From Agromyces sp. Marseille-P2726 (GTDB lineage Bacteria > Actinomycetota > Actinomycetes > Actinomycetales > Microbacteriaceae): a stretch of 64,000 nt of DNA. Shown in pieces: positions 26,794-36,186 of this stretch. Position 1 is the stretch's first letter, and the number at the start of each line of letters is the position of its first letter. The notes below the pieces were generated by a model. The model ran no database searches. It was not told where the DNA came from and worked only from the letters and a program-made list of their open reading frames with translations. A program made the position numbers and the translations under genes. Location of the stretch: the NCBI RefSeq assembly GCF_902809835.1, contig NZ_CADDWM010000009.1:1-64000 (forward strand), in the 5' to 3' direction.

Positions 26794-28209
26794 TTGCCTG
26801 AGAACCTGCTGACCCCCGAGTCCATCGCCGGCGCCGCGTACATCGTCGCCGCCCTGCTGTTCATCCTCAGCCTCGCCGGCCTGAGCAAGCACGAGTCCGC
26901 CCGATCCGGTGTCACGTACGGCATCATCGGCATGGCCATCGCCCTGGCCGCCACGATCTGGCTCACCTTCGCCGGCGGGTGGGGCGAGCCCTCCGTCATG
27001 GTCGGCCTCGTCCTGCTCATCGTCGCCGTGATCATCGGCGCCGCGATCGGCCTCTGGCGTGCCCGCATCGTGAAGATGACCGGGATGCCCGAGCTCATCG
27101 CGCTGCTGCACAGCTTCGTCGGTCTCGCCGCGGTGATCGTCGGCTGGAACGGCGCGCTCGACCCGCCCGCGCTCGAGGGGCCTCTCGCCGACATCCACCA
27201 CGCCGAGGTGTTCATCGGCGTGTTCATCGGCGCCGTGACCTTCACGGGTTCGGTCGTCGCATTCCTGAAGCTCTCGGCGCGCATGAAGTCGGCCCCGCTC
27301 GTGCTTCCCGGCAAGAACGTGCTGAACCTCGGCGCGCTGGTCGTGTTCGTCGGCCTCACGGTCTGGTACGTCATGGACTCCCAGCTCTGGCTGCTGATCG
27401 TGGTGACCGCCCTGGCGCTCGCGCTCGGATGGCACCTCGTCGCGTCGATCGGCGGCGGCGACATGCCCGTGGTCGTCTCGATGCTCAACAGCTACTCCGG
27501 CTGGGCCGCGGCCGCCGCCGGGTTCCTGCTCAACAACGACCTGCTCATCGTGACCGGCGCGCTCGTCGGCTCCTCGGGTGCCTACCTGTCGTACATCATG
27601 TGCAAGGCGATGAACCGGTCGTTCATCTCGGTCATCGCCGGCGGCTTCGGCATCGAGGCGCCCCGGAAGGGCGACGAGGACCTGGGCGAGCACCACGAGA
27701 TCCAGGCTCAGGATGCCGCGGAGTTGCTGAAGAACGCTTCGAGCGTGGTCATCACGCCCGGGTACGGCATGGCCGTCGCGCAGGCGCAGTATCCCGTCGC
27801 CGAGCTCACGCAGAAGCTCCGCGAGCGCGGCATCGACGTGCGCTTCGGAATCCACCCGGTCGCGGGGCGCCTGCCCGGCCACATGAACGTGCTGCTCGCC
27901 GAGGCGAAGGTGCCGTACGACATCGTCGAGGAGATGGACGAGATCAACGACGACCTCGCCGAGACGTCGGTCGTGCTCGTGATCGGCGCCAACGACACGG
28001 TGAACCCGGCCGCGGCCGAAGACCCGGGCAGTCCCATCGCGGGCATGCCGGTGCTGCGCGTCTGGGAGGCCGACAACGTGATCGTGTTCAAGCGGTCGAT
28101 GGCGAGCGGCTATGCCGGCGTTCCGAACCCGCTGTTCTACCGCGACAACGCGCAGATGCTCTTCGGCGACGCCAAGCAGCGGGTGGAGGACATCCTCAAG
28201 GCCTTCTGA
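26794..28209 (+). CDS. pntB: NAD(P)+ transhydrogenase subunit beta
   Basis: The 471-residue partner of PntA: an N-terminal membrane domain with about eight to nine helices (1-260) and a C-terminal NADP-binding dIII domain (about 290-471) with [40 protein letters not shown] and [20 protein letters not shown]. It starts at TTG 26794 with a TAGGAG ribosome binding site and is cotranscribed with pntA. Confidence 0.95.
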   Translation: MPENLLTPESIAGAAYIVAALLFILSLAGLSKHESARSGVTYGIIGMAIALAATIWLTFAGGWGEPSVMVGLVLLIVAVIIGAAIGLWRARIVKMTGMPELIALLHSFVGLAAVIVGWNGALDPPALEGPLADIHHAEVFIGVFIGAVTFTGSVVAFLKLSARMKSAPLVLPGKNVLNLGALVVFVGLTVWYVMDSQLWLLIVVTALALALGWHLVASIGGGDMPVVVSMLNSYSGWAAAAAGFLLNNDLLIVTGALVGSSGAYLSYIMCKAMNRSFISVIAGGFGIEAPRKGDEDLGEHHEIQAQDAAELLKNASSVVITPGYGMAVAQAQYPVAELTQKLRERGIDVRFGIHPVAGRLPGHMNVLLAEAKVPYDIVEEMDEINDDLAETSVVLVIGANDTVNPAAAEDPGSPIAGMPVLRVWEADNVIVFKRSMASGYAGVPNPLFYRDNAQMLFGDAKQRVEDILKAF

Positions 28210-28308
28210 GGCCCGGCGCCCGGGAGGGGAACCGAACCCGGCGCACATCAGGCCGGGCCGGGCGCCCTGGCGGAGAATGGTGGTGATGTCCAGGACCGGC
28301 GGGCCCGG

Positions 28309-29835
28309 ATGATCGGCTCGCACACCGTCGAGGCGGCTCGCGCGACGCAACGCGCCGCCGGGTGGAGCGATGCTCGTGTCGCGCTCGTGATCGCGTGCGC
28401 GGCGGCGACCGTCGGGATCGCCGGCTCGTGGATCCCCTCGCTGTGGGGTGAAGAGGCGGCGAGCCTCATGTCGGCACGCCGGGACTGGGAATCGCTCGCC
28501 GCGCTGCTCGGCAACGTCGACGCGGTGCACGGCCTGTACTACGCGGTGCTGCACGTGTGGACGGACCTCGCCGGCACGTCTCCGTTCGCGGTACGCCTGC
28601 CATCGGGGCTCGCGTACGGCGCGGCGGCCGCCGGCCTCTACCTGCTCGTGCGAACCCGGGCCGACCGCGTGACCGCCCTCACCGCCGCGGTCGTGCTCTG
28701 CGTGGTGCCGAGGATCTCGCAGGCGGCGACCGAGGCGCGACCGCTCGCCTTCGCGACCGCGTGCGCGGTGTGGCTCACCGTGCTGCTGGCGTACCTGATG
28801 GACGGGCGGATGCCCCGCGGCTGGTGGTGGGGATACTCGGTCGGGCTCGCGCTGAGCGTCTACCTGAACCTCTACCTGGTTCTGATGCTTCCCATCCACG
28901 CGATCGCGCTCGCGCTGCATCCGCAACGTCGCGCGCGTCTCGTCGACTTCGCGTTCCCCGCCGCCGTCGCGCTCGTGCTCGCGACCCCGATCATCGTCGT
29001 CGCCGCTGCCCAGCGGCAGCAGGTCGCATTCCGTGCCGATCAGGACGTCGTGACGCTCGACGGCGTGCTCGTCGGGCAATGGTTCATGCTCGGATCGTTC
29101 GCCGTCGTGAGCTGGATGCTCGTCGCGGCATCCGTCGCAGTGGGGATCGCATCCGCACGGGATCCAGCCTGGGCGGGCGAGCGCTGGTTGCTCGGCCTGG
29201 GGCTCGCGTGGTTCGTGCTGCCGACCGCGGTACTGCTCATCGCGACCGAGGTGCTGACGCCGCTGTACACGCCGCGGTACCTGGTGTTCTGCGCCCCCGG
29301 CGTCGCCATCGCCGTCGCCATCGCCGTCGGGCGGATGCGACCGAACGTGGTCGGGGCCCTCGTGCTCGCGGTCATCATCGGCCTCGCCGTCCCGGCGTAC
29401 GTCGACCAGCGCACCCCGTACGCGAAGAACCTGGGTACCGATTGGCAGGCGGTGTCGGCGACCGTCGGGAGCATGGCCGAGCCCGGCGATGGTGTGCTCT
29501 TCGACGAGAGCGTTCGACCATCGCTGCGGCCGCGACTGGCGATGTACACGTATCCCGACGGCTTCGTCGACCTCGTCGACCTCGGGCTGGTACGCGCTCA
29601 TCACGAGACCGATCGACTATGGGATGTCACCGCGCCGCTGGCTGAGCTCCGGGAACGCCTGGACGGGATCGACCGGGTGATCGTCGTCGCTCGCAGCCCG
29701 GACGGTGTCGAGCCCGATGTCGACACGTTGCGTGCATCGGGGTTCGTCGAGCTCGAGCGGAGACCGCTGGAGACGGACGTCGTGCGGCTCTTCGCGCGGG
29801 ATCCGACGCACGGCGCGGCGAGTGCGTCGCGCTAG
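28309..29835 (+). CDS. GT39-like polytopic membrane glycosyltransferase
   Basis: A 508-residue membrane protein with about ten hydrophobic segments, resembling GT-C/family 39 mannosyltransferase-type proteins. The first periplasmic loop contains SLWGEEAASLMSARRDWESL, where the acidic residues match the place of the catalytic acid in GT-C enzymes. The C-terminal 130 residues are soluble. It would use a polyprenyl-linked sugar on the outer face of the membrane; acceptor unknown. It lies 99 bp after pntB. Confidence 0.7.
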   Translation: MIGSHTVEAARATQRAAGWSDARVALVIACAAATVGIAGSWIPSLWGEEAASLMSARRDWESLAALLGNVDAVHGLYYAVLHVWTDLAGTSPFAVRLPSGLAYGAAAAGLYLLVRTRADRVTALTAAVVLCVVPRISQAATEARPLAFATACAVWLTVLLAYLMDGRMPRGWWWGYSVGLALSVYLNLYLVLMLPIHAIALALHPQRRARLVDFAFPAAVALVLATPIIVVAAAQRQQVAFRADQDVVTLDGVLVGQWFMLGSFAVVSWMLVAASVAVGIASARDPAWAGERWLLGLGLAWFVLPTAVLLIATEVLTPLYTPRYLVFCAPGVAIAVAIAVGRMRPNVVGALVLAVIIGLAVPAYVDQRTPYAKNLGTDWQAVSATVGSMAEPGDGVLFDESVRPSLRPRLAMYTYPDGFVDLVDLGLVRAHHETDRLWDVTAPLAELRERLDGIDRVIVVARSPDGVEPDVDTLRASGFVELERRPLETDVVRLFARDPTHGAASASR

Positions 29836-29908
29836 TGCCACCGGGGCACCGTCCGGATGCGCCGCGTAGGATGGATCGGAATCCCGTTCCACCCTGAAAG
29901 AGGTCACC

Positions 29909-30490
29909 CTGGCCACCGCACGCCATGCCCCCGAGCGCGCACAGTACTGGATCGTCCCGGTCGTGCGCGGACTCCTCGCGCTCGCGCCGGCCGTGATCAT
30001 CACGTTCTCGCAGAGTCACGCGCCCGAGGTCGGCCTCATGGTGTTCGGGGCGTGGGCGATCCTGTCGGGTCTCGTGGTCGGAGCGCTCACCATGCGATTC
30101 ATGGCTGATCGCGGCATCCGATCGCCGTTCGTCATCACCGCCGTCGCAACGGTCGCGGCCGGCCTGCTCGCCGTCACGGTGCCCGGCGGCCTGCCGTTCT
30201 TCCTCTACCTCGTCAGCGTGTGGGCGGCAGTGACGGGCTTCGTCGAGCTCTATGCCGGGCTGCGCGGGCGCGCACGCACGCCCGCATCACGGGACTGGAT
30301 CGCCGCGGGCGCGTTCACCGCGCTGCTCGCGATCGTGTTCCTCCTGCTTCCGCCCGACTCCGTCACTGCCGTCGGCCTGCTCGGCGGCTACCTGGTGATC
30401 TTGGGTGTCTATCTCGTCATCGGCGGGTTCTCGCTGAAGTGGGCCGCGGCCCCCGACGCCGCGGCATCCGGAACGGAGCAACACTCGTGA
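29909..30490 (+). CDS. HdeD/DUF308-like small membrane protein
   Basis: A polytopic membrane protein with about six short hydrophobic segments, similar in layout to HdeD/DUF308 proteins; function unknown. No ATG, GTG or TTG gives the full first helix. A CTG at 29909, with AAAGAGG 5 nt upstream, gives 193 residues starting ATARHAPERAQYWIVPVVRG; a GTG at 29963 would give 175 residues and start inside the first helix. I favour CTG, tentatively. The stop overlaps the next gene's GTG by 4 bp. Confidence 0.75.
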   Translation: MATARHAPERAQYWIVPVVRGLLALAPAVIITFSQSHAPEVGLMVFGAWAILSGLVVGALTMRFMADRGIRSPFVITAVATVAAGLLAVTVPGGLPFFLYLVSVWAAVTGFVELYAGLRGRARTPASRDWIAAGAFTALLAIVFLLLPPDSVTAVGLLGGYLVILGVYLVIGGFSLKWAAAPDAAASGTEQHS

Positions 30491-30783
30491 CCCATTCCCC
30501 CGGCGAATTCAAGCCGAGCCGGCGCGACATGCTGCGCCCGATCGAGTACGTCGGCGGCTCGGCGATCGCCGCGATCTTCACTGGAGCCATCGTGCTCATG
30601 GTCACGCGCGACTGGACGATGTCGCTCATCGTCACCGGTGGCGTATTCATCGTCGTGCTCGTCGTGTTGGCGCTGCTGGCGATGGCGGTCAAGCCCGATG
30701 CCTCGGAGTCGGCCGAGCTCGGCGGGGACGACGCCGATCATGACGCCGGCGGCGAGCCCGGGTCGGAGCCGCCCGCGCACTGA
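30487..30783 (+). CDS. small two-helix membrane protein
   Basis: A 98-residue protein starting at GTG 30487, overlapping the HdeD-like gene by 4 bp. Two hydrophobic helices (about 22-42 and 48-68) are followed by an acidic, Gly/Asp-rich tail. I do not recognise a family. Coupling suggests a shared function with the HdeD-like protein. It converges on purB, 9 bp away. Confidence 0.75.
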   Translation: MTHSPGEFKPSRRDMLRPIEYVGGSAIAAIFTGAIVLMVTRDWTMSLIVTGGVFIVVLVVLALLAMAVKPDASESAELGGDDADHDAGGEPGSEPPAH

Positions 30784-30792
30784 GGTCGCAGG

Positions 30793-32190
30793 CTACGGCC
30801 GAACGGCCGGTTCGAACCGGTCGACGAGCTCCGAAGCGAGGCCCGTGTAGGTCGCGGGGGTCAGCGCGAGCAGCCGCTGCTTCGCGGCATCCCCGATCTC
30901 GAGGCGGTCGACGAACTCGGCCAGCTCGGCAGCCCCCACCCGCTTGCCGCGGGTGAGCTCCTTGAGCAGCGCATAGGGGTCGGCGATCGTCGAGCGCCCC
31001 GCGACCACCTCGGCTCGGATGACGGTCTGGATCGCCTCCCCGAGCACCTCCCAGTTCATGTCGAGGTCGGCGAGCAGGAGGTCGCGGTCGAGATCGATCT
31101 CGCCCAGCCCGCGCTGGATGTTGTCGAGCGCGAGCACCGAATGCCCGAAGCCCACGCCGATGTTGCGCTGCGCACTGGAGTCGGTGAGGTCGCGCTGCAG
31201 CCGCGAGGTGACGAGGGTCGCGGCGAGCGAATCGAGCACCGCACTCGACAGTTCGAGATTCGCCTCGGCGTTCTCGAACCGGATGGGGTTCACCTTGTGC
31301 GGCATCGTCGATGATCCCGTCGCGCCCGCCGCTGGGATCTGCCGGAAGTAGCCGAGCGAGATGTAGGTCCAGACGTCGGTCGCGAGGTTGTGCAGCACGC
31401 GATTGGCGTGGCTCACGCGAGCGTAGAGCTCAGCCTGCCAGTCGTGCGACTCGATCTGCGTCGTGAGGGGGTTCCACGTCAGTCCGAGCGACTCGACGAA
31501 TTCGCGCGAGACGTCGGGCCACGCGACATCGGGGGCGGCGACGATGTGCGCCGAGAACGTGCCGGTGGCGCCCGAGAACTTGCCCAGGTATTCGGTTGCC
31601 TCGACCTGCTTCGCGATGCGCTCGAGGCGGTGTGCGAAGACGGCGAGCTCCTTGCCCATCGTCGTGGGGGTGGCGGGCTGCCCGTGCGTGCGCGAGAGCA
31701 TCGCGGCATCCCGGTGCTCCGTCGCGAGCTGGGCGAGCGTGTCGATGACCGCGCGGTACTTGGGCAGCCACACCTGCTGTACCGCGTCGCGCACCGTGAT
31801 GGCGTAGGAGAGGTTGTTGATGTCCTCGCTCGTGCACGCGAAGTGCGTGAGCTCGGCGATCGAGTCGAGTCCGAGGGACTCGAGCCGCCGCCGCACGAAG
31901 TACTCGACCGCCTTGACGTCGTGGCGGGTCGTCGCCTCGAGGGAGGCGAGCTCGTCGATGTCGGCCGGCCCGAATCCGCTCACGATCTCGCGCAGCTGCG
32001 CCTGCTGCTCGGCGGAGAGCGGCGTCGCGCCGAAGAAGCCCCGATCGGTCTGCGCGATCAGCCACTCGATCTCGACGTGCACGCGCGCGCGGTTCAGGCC
32101 CGCCTCGGAGAGGTGCTCTCCGAGTTCGCCGACCGCCGAGCGATACCGTCCGTCGAGCGGGCTGAGCGGCTGGGGAGGCAGCGAAGTCAT
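30793..32190 (-). CDS. purB: adenylosuccinate lyase
   Basis: Fumarase/aspartase-superfamily enzyme of purine synthesis that releases fumarate from SAICAR and adenylosuccinate. The 465-residue protein carries the signature GSSTMPHKVNPIRFENAEAN, SRTHGQPATPTTMGKELAVF and FACTSEDINNLSYAI. It overlaps the upstream phosphatase gene by 4 bp (ATGA), so the two are translationally coupled on the minus strand. Confidence 0.96.
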   Translation of the reverse strand: MTSLPPQPLSPLDGRYRSAVGELGEHLSEAGLNRARVHVEIEWLIAQTDRGFFGATPLSAEQQAQLREIVSGFGPADIDELASLEATTRHDVKAVEYFVRRRLESLGLDSIAELTHFACTSEDINNLSYAITVRDAVQQVWLPKYRAVIDTLAQLATEHRDAAMLSRTHGQPATPTTMGKELAVFAHRLERIAKQVEATEYLGKFSGATGTFSAHIVAAPDVAWPDVSREFVESLGLTWNPLTTQIESHDWQAELYARVSHANRVLHNLATDVWTYISLGYFRQIPAAGATGSSTMPHKVNPIRFENAEANLELSSAVLDSLAATLVTSRLQRDLTDSSAQRNIGVGFGHSVLALDNIQRGLGEIDLDRDLLLADLDMNWEVLGEAIQTVIRAEVVAGRSTIADPYALLKELTRGKRVGAAELAEFVDRLEIGDAAKQRLLALTPATYTGLASELVDRFEPAVRP

Positions 32191-32723
32191 CGGGTTCCTT
32201 GTCTGAGAGCGGGGGCGAGTTGTCGGAAGAGCGCCTGCGTCGCCCGCTCTATCATCGCAAGAACTCGATCGAAGGTCGCGGCATCCGAGTAGTAGGGGTC
32301 TGGTACGTCGTGCAGCCCGGCGAGTTCGGCGTCGAACTCGAGGAGCAGCCGCACCTTGTCCTGGTCGAGCGAGGTGGGCGCCTGGTTCCGAAGGATCCGT
32401 GCCTGCCCGCGGTCGAACGCGACGACGAGATCGAGGTCGGGGAAGTCGTGCGCGTCGAACTGGCGGGCCCGATGGTGCGATCCGTCGTACCCCGCGCGCT
32501 CGAGGGCGTCGATCGTGCGCTGATCAGCCTGCTCGCCGACGTGCCAGTCGCCCGTCGCCGCCGATTCGATGGCGATGCGCTCGCCGAGCCCGGTGCGTTC
32601 GGCGAGCGAGCGCAGCACGGTCTCGGCCATCGGGGAGCGGCAGATGTTTCCGGTGCACACGAACGACACTCGGAATGGCTGAGCGGCGCCGCCCGAGGAT
32701 TGCGCTCCCGTCATGCGTTCCAT
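32187..32723 (-). CDS. low-molecular-weight protein-tyrosine phosphatase
   Basis: A cysteine phosphatase of about 178 residues with the active-site loop VCTGNICRSPMAE (nucleophile Cys, loop Arg) and the general-acid region VPDPYYSDAATF. ATG 32723 or 32714 is likely; an upstream frame to 32786 adds an Arg-rich stretch with no homology. It may act on tyrosine-phosphorylated proteins or small phosphate esters. It is coupled to purB. Confidence 0.9.
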   Translation of the reverse strand: MERMTGAQSSGGAAQPFRVSFVCTGNICRSPMAETVLRSLAERTGLGERIAIESAATGDWHVGEQADQRTIDALERAGYDGSHHRARQFDAHDFPDLDLVVAFDRGQARILRNQAPTSLDQDKVRLLLEFDAELAGLHDVPDPYYSDAATFDRVLAMIERATQALFRQLAPALRQGTR

Positions 32724-32839
32724 TGTGGTGGAGTCCGGCGTGGCGTGTCTCGTCCTCCACGGGCCGGCCCGGCGACGCGTTCGCAACGGATGTGGCGAGA
32801 GCCGGTTGCTCGCGACACCGCGTGCACAAGGCTCGGCCC

Positions 32840-33163
32840 ATGGCCGCTTCCGATCCGCTCACCGACCTGCTGGCGAACGACCGCGCCGACGCAGCCCGCG
32901 CCCTCGACGCGGCGCAGCGCCATCTCGTGATGCTCCGAAGCCTTCGGGCCGAGATCTGGGACACGTATCGAACGCTGGTGCCTGCGGCGACCGGCAGGTG
33001 GCGCTCCGAGGCGGCCGATCGGTACGCCGAGCGCCTCGATGAGCTGCGACGCCACCTCTTCCGGGGGCGAGATGCCGTCGATGGGGCCGAGGCGGCCCTC
33101 GTGGAGTGCGTCGACCGGCTGCGCAGCGAGCACGATGCGCTCTCGGCCACGCCCCTCCGATGA
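32840..33163 (+). CDS. WXG100-like small helical protein
   Basis: A 107-residue, all-helical protein. Two helices are separated by a turn, and the second begins ATGRWRSEAADRYAERLDEL, where Trp followed by small residues and amphipathic heptads resembles WXG100/ESAT-6-type proteins, although a strict W-x-G is missing (W-R-S). Its stop overlaps the hydrolase start by ATGA, so the two are co-translated. No ESX secretion gene lies in view, so secretion is speculative. Confidence 0.65.
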   Translation: MAASDPLTDLLANDRADAARALDAAQRHLVMLRSLRAEIWDTYRTLVPAATGRWRSEAADRYAERLDELRRHLFRGRDAVDGAEAALVECVDRLRSEHDALSATPLR

Positions 33164-34659
33164 GCGACGAGCTGACCGTCTCGGGCAGCGGTTCATCCAT
33201 GGTCGCGATCGACGAGCTCTTCGTCGATGCCGCCCGGCTCGCGGCCACCGAGTCCGTTGTCGCGAGTTGGCGTGAACGCGCCGGGGTCATCCGTCGCGGG
33301 CTGGAGCTCGAGCGGCTGCCGAGGAGTGCGCAGGCCTGGCACACCGGGTCCCCGATGGCGGCGCTCGAGGAGTTCGATCGCGTGGTCGCCGTGGTGAAGG
33401 AGCTCGCGGTATCCCTTCGAGCCGGCCTGCTCCAGGCCGCCGAGCAGTACGGCGCGACCGAACGTCTCGTCGGCGCCCTCTGGACGCTCGGCGCGGCCTT
33501 CGCTGCGCCGTTCCTCGGCTTCGCCGCCCCGTCCCTGCTGCTCGGTGGTGCCCTGGCCGCGGCCGGGCAGGGCGCGGGATCGCACCTGTGGCGTGCGCTC
33601 GGGTGGGGGGCGACGCCGCTCGAGCGATGGCTCGTCGAGCATCGCGACCTGCTCTCGGATCCGTTGTTCGTGCGGTTCGTACGGCTGGCGGCCGACCATG
33701 CCGATGAGTTCGGCATGGGAGCCGCGCACGTTCCGTTGCCCGCCCCGTTCATCAGCGCGATCGGCTCGGGCGTCGGCGCTCCCGAGAGCGCGTCGATGCT
33801 GCTCGGCACGATGGGCGCGCTCGGCGTGCTCGGCAGTCGAGCATTCGTCGACGGTCCGGTTCGCGTCGATCGGGCCGCAGGCGCAGGTGTCGAGGGGGAT
33901 CGAGGCGTGCCGGTGCGGCCGCCGACGGGTGTGGGCGACCTCGCGCGGCGTGTGCCGTCGGGCGGCGACGGAAGTGCGCAGATCCGGGTCGAGCGGTACG
34001 GCACCGCCGACGATCCGCGATGGATCGTCTACGTCGGGGGCACCGTGGAGGTCGGGCTGGTCGCCGGCGAACAACCGATGGACATGACCTCGAACACCCA
34101 CGGCGTGGCCGACGACACCGCGCTCGACCTGCTCCGCCTGGCCGGCGCCGATTCCGGTGCCGGCGAGCGGGCGACACGCGAGGCCCTGCGTCAAGCGGGG
34201 ATGCAGCCGGGCGATCCGCTGCTCGCCGTGGGGTACTCGGGGGGCGGCGTGATCGCCGCGAAGCTCGCGGCCGACCCCGAGCTCGGTGCGGTCGGGGCGG
34301 TCAACCTGGGCGGCCCGGTGGCATCCGCCCCGACGCGCGACGACGCGGTACTGCTCTCGATCGAGCACGAGGAGGATCTCGTTCCGGCAGTTGGCGGCGC
34401 GGGGCATCCGTCGGATCAACGGCTCACCGTCACGAGGAGCGTGCTCGAGGCCGACCGCACGTACGACGGCGTCCTCCCCGCTCACGAACTCGAGCGCTAC
34501 CGCGAGACCGCCGCCCTCGTCGACCGGTCCGACGAGCAACGCGTCGCCGCCTTCCGCGAACTCGTCGGCGAGATCACCCGCGGCGTCGACGGCGAAGGCA
34601 GCGAATGGGTGGCGACTCGCGAGGTCAGTCCCGTGACGGGCGCACCACGAGCCCGATGA
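33160..34659 (+). CDS. alpha/beta-hydrolase-like protein with helical, hydrophobic N-terminal half
   Basis: A 499-residue protein. Residues 1-105 are helical with a WXG-like heptad pattern. Residues about 105-145 form a hydrophobic segment (ALWTLGAAFAAPFLGFAAPS). The C-terminal half looks like an alpha/beta hydrolase: nucleophile elbow VGYSGGGVIAAK (Ser about 358), an acidic residue in LLSIEHEEDLVP, and a candidate His in LPAHELERYRETAALVD. It overlaps the WXG100-like gene by 4 bp. A lipase/esterase or secreted effector is possible; substrate unknown. Confidence 0.65.
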   Translation: MSDELTVSGSGSSMVAIDELFVDAARLAATESVVASWRERAGVIRRGLELERLPRSAQAWHTGSPMAALEEFDRVVAVVKELAVSLRAGLLQAAEQYGATERLVGALWTLGAAFAAPFLGFAAPSLLLGGALAAAGQGAGSHLWRALGWGATPLERWLVEHRDLLSDPLFVRFVRLAADHADEFGMGAAHVPLPAPFISAIGSGVGAPESASMLLGTMGALGVLGSRAFVDGPVRVDRAAGAGVEGDRGVPVRPPTGVGDLARRVPSGGDGSAQIRVERYGTADDPRWIVYVGGTVEVGLVAGEQPMDMTSNTHGVADDTALDLLRLAGADSGAGERATREALRQAGMQPGDPLLAVGYSGGGVIAAKLAADPELGAVGAVNLGGPVASAPTRDDAVLLSIEHEEDLVPAVGGAGHPSDQRLTVTRSVLEADRTYDGVLPAHELERYRETAALVDRSDEQRVAAFRELVGEITRGVDGEGSEWVATREVSPVTGAPRAR

Positions 34660-35008
34660 GCCAGCTGATCAGGCCGAGCACCAGTGCCCCGAGCACGCCC
34701 CACCAGAAGCCGTCGATCTCGAGGCCGAAGCCCATGAGGTCGCTGATCCACGCGACGAGCAGCAGGAGCAGGCCGTTCACGATGAAGGAGATGAGACCAA
34801 GTGTCAAGACGTAGAGGGGAAAGGCGATGATGCGCACGAACGTGCCGACGACCGCGTTGACGAGCCCGAAGATCAGGGCGATGAGCAGGTACGTCAGCAC
34901 CGTCGCGAGGGTCGTGTCCTCGTAGGGAACGACTCGTACGCCCGAGACGATGAGGGTGGTGAGCCACAGGGCGAATGCGACGACGATGACCTTGACGATG
35001 AACCGCAT
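34625..35008 (-). CDS. phage holin family 4-like membrane protein
   Basis: A 127-residue protein with four hydrophobic helices: [20 protein letters not shown], then [40 protein letters not shown] and [20 protein letters not shown]. It belongs to the widespread holin-4/YvlD-type family, chromosomal in actinobacteria and usually not linked to phage. Its 3' end overlaps the convergent hydrolase gene by 35 bp. It is divergent from hisC. Confidence 0.82.
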   Translation of the reverse strand: MRFIVKVIVVAFALWLTTLIVSGVRVVPYEDTTLATVLTYLLIALIFGLVNAVVGTFVRIIAFPLYVLTLGLISFIVNGLLLLLVAWISDLMGFGLEIDGFWWGVLGALVLGLISWLIGLVVRPSRD

Positions 35009-35060
35009 CCACCCACTCTGGCAGACGGCCCCTGTTCGGCGAAGGGGTACGGTGGAATCC

Positions 35061-36170
35061 GTGACCGCACCCGAGCCGACGGGGCCGAGCGTTCGCCTGC
35101 GCCCCGAGATCGCCGCCCTTCCGCCATACCGACAGGGGCGGCCCGCGCCTGCCGACGGCTTCAAGCTGTCGAGCAACGAGAACCCGTTCCCACCGCTCGC
35201 CGGCGTCGCCGACGCCGTGGCCGCGGCCGCGCAGCAGATCAATCGCTATCCCGACGCCACGGCCCTGGTGCTGCGCGAGAAGCTCGCCGAACGGTACGGG
35301 GTGACCGCCGACGAGGTGATCGTGGGCGCCGGGTCGGTCGCCCTGCTCGCCGCCTTCATCGCGGCCGCCGCGGGCGCGGGCGACGAGGTCGTCTACTCCT
35401 GGCGATCGTTCGAGGCCTACCCGGGCCTGGTCACCGTCTCGGGTGCCACGAGCGTGACCGTGCCGAACCGAGCCGACCACGGCCACGACCTCGACCGCAT
35501 GGCCGAAGCGATCGCCGATCGCACGCGAGTCGTCATCGTGTGCTCTCCGAACAACCCCACCGGCACCATCGTCATGGCATCCGAGTTCGAGGCGTTCATG
35601 GCCCGCGTGCCGGCCGACCGGCTCGTGCTGCTCGACGAGGCCTACATCGAGTTCGTGCGCGATGCGGCATCCGTCGACGGCCGTACCCTCATCGGCCGGT
35701 ACCCGAACCTCGTGATCCTGCGCACCTTCTCGAAGGCCTACGGACTCGCCGGGCTTCGCGTCGGCTACGCCATCGGCCAGGTGCCCGTCCTCGATGCGGC
35801 GCGATCGACCACCATCCCGCTGAGCGTCACCGCCGCCTCAACCGCCGCCGGGCTGGCTTCGCTCGAGCCCGCGGCCGAGGCCGAACTGCTCGAACGGGTC
35901 GCCACGATCGCCGCCCGCCGCGACGGGCTCCGTGCGGCGCTGATCGAACAGGGCTGGCCGATCCCGGTGGCCCAGGGAAACTTCGTCTGGCTGCCGACCG
36001 GCGAGCAGACCTCGGTCGTCGCCGAGCGGCTCTTCGACGCCGGACTGGTCACGCGGGCGTTCCCGCCCGACGGGATCCGGGTCTCGGTGGGCGAGGAGGA
36101 GTCTGTCGAAACCCTCCTCCGGATTCTCGGTGAGCTTGTGCCGGCCTCACAAGAAGGGCGCCCAGCGTAG
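35061..36170 (+). CDS. hisC: histidinol-phosphate aminotransferase
   Basis: PLP enzyme, 369 residues from GTG 35061. It shows [13 protein letters not shown], the conserved region [24 protein letters not shown] and the PLP lysine in [20 protein letters not shown]. The family also includes aromatic aminotransferases; as no other his genes are present, that activity is possible. A longer frame from 34950 overlaps the divergent holin-like gene. It lies 16 nt before the E1 alpha gene. Confidence 0.88.
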   Translation: MTAPEPTGPSVRLRPEIAALPPYRQGRPAPADGFKLSSNENPFPPLAGVADAVAAAAQQINRYPDATALVLREKLAERYGVTADEVIVGAGSVALLAAFIAAAAGAGDEVVYSWRSFEAYPGLVTVSGATSVTVPNRADHGHDLDRMAEAIADRTRVVIVCSPNNPTGTIVMASEFEAFMARVPADRLVLLDEAYIEFVRDAASVDGRTLIGRYPNLVILRTFSKAYGLAGLRVGYAIGQVPVLDAARSTTIPLSVTAASTAAGLASLEPAAEAELLERVATIAARRDGLRAALIEQGWPIPVAQGNFVWLPTGEQTSVVAERLFDAGLVTRAFPPDGIRVSVGEEESVETLLRILGELVPASQEGRPA

Positions 36171-36186
36171 CGGGTAGCGTGGAACG

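Noticed and set aside
28215..28265. Terminator after pntB (GGCGCCCGG with CCGGGCGCC)
   Set aside because: The arms are complementary, but the loop is over 30 nt and no U-run follows, so the evidence is too weak to list.
24931..29604. 1,557-residue open frame on the minus strand (and its mirror 48003-52676)
   Set aside because: It is antisense to the HAD, pntA, pntB and GT39-like genes, is full of Arg/His/Asp low complexity, and has no recognisable domain. High GC makes such shadow frames common.
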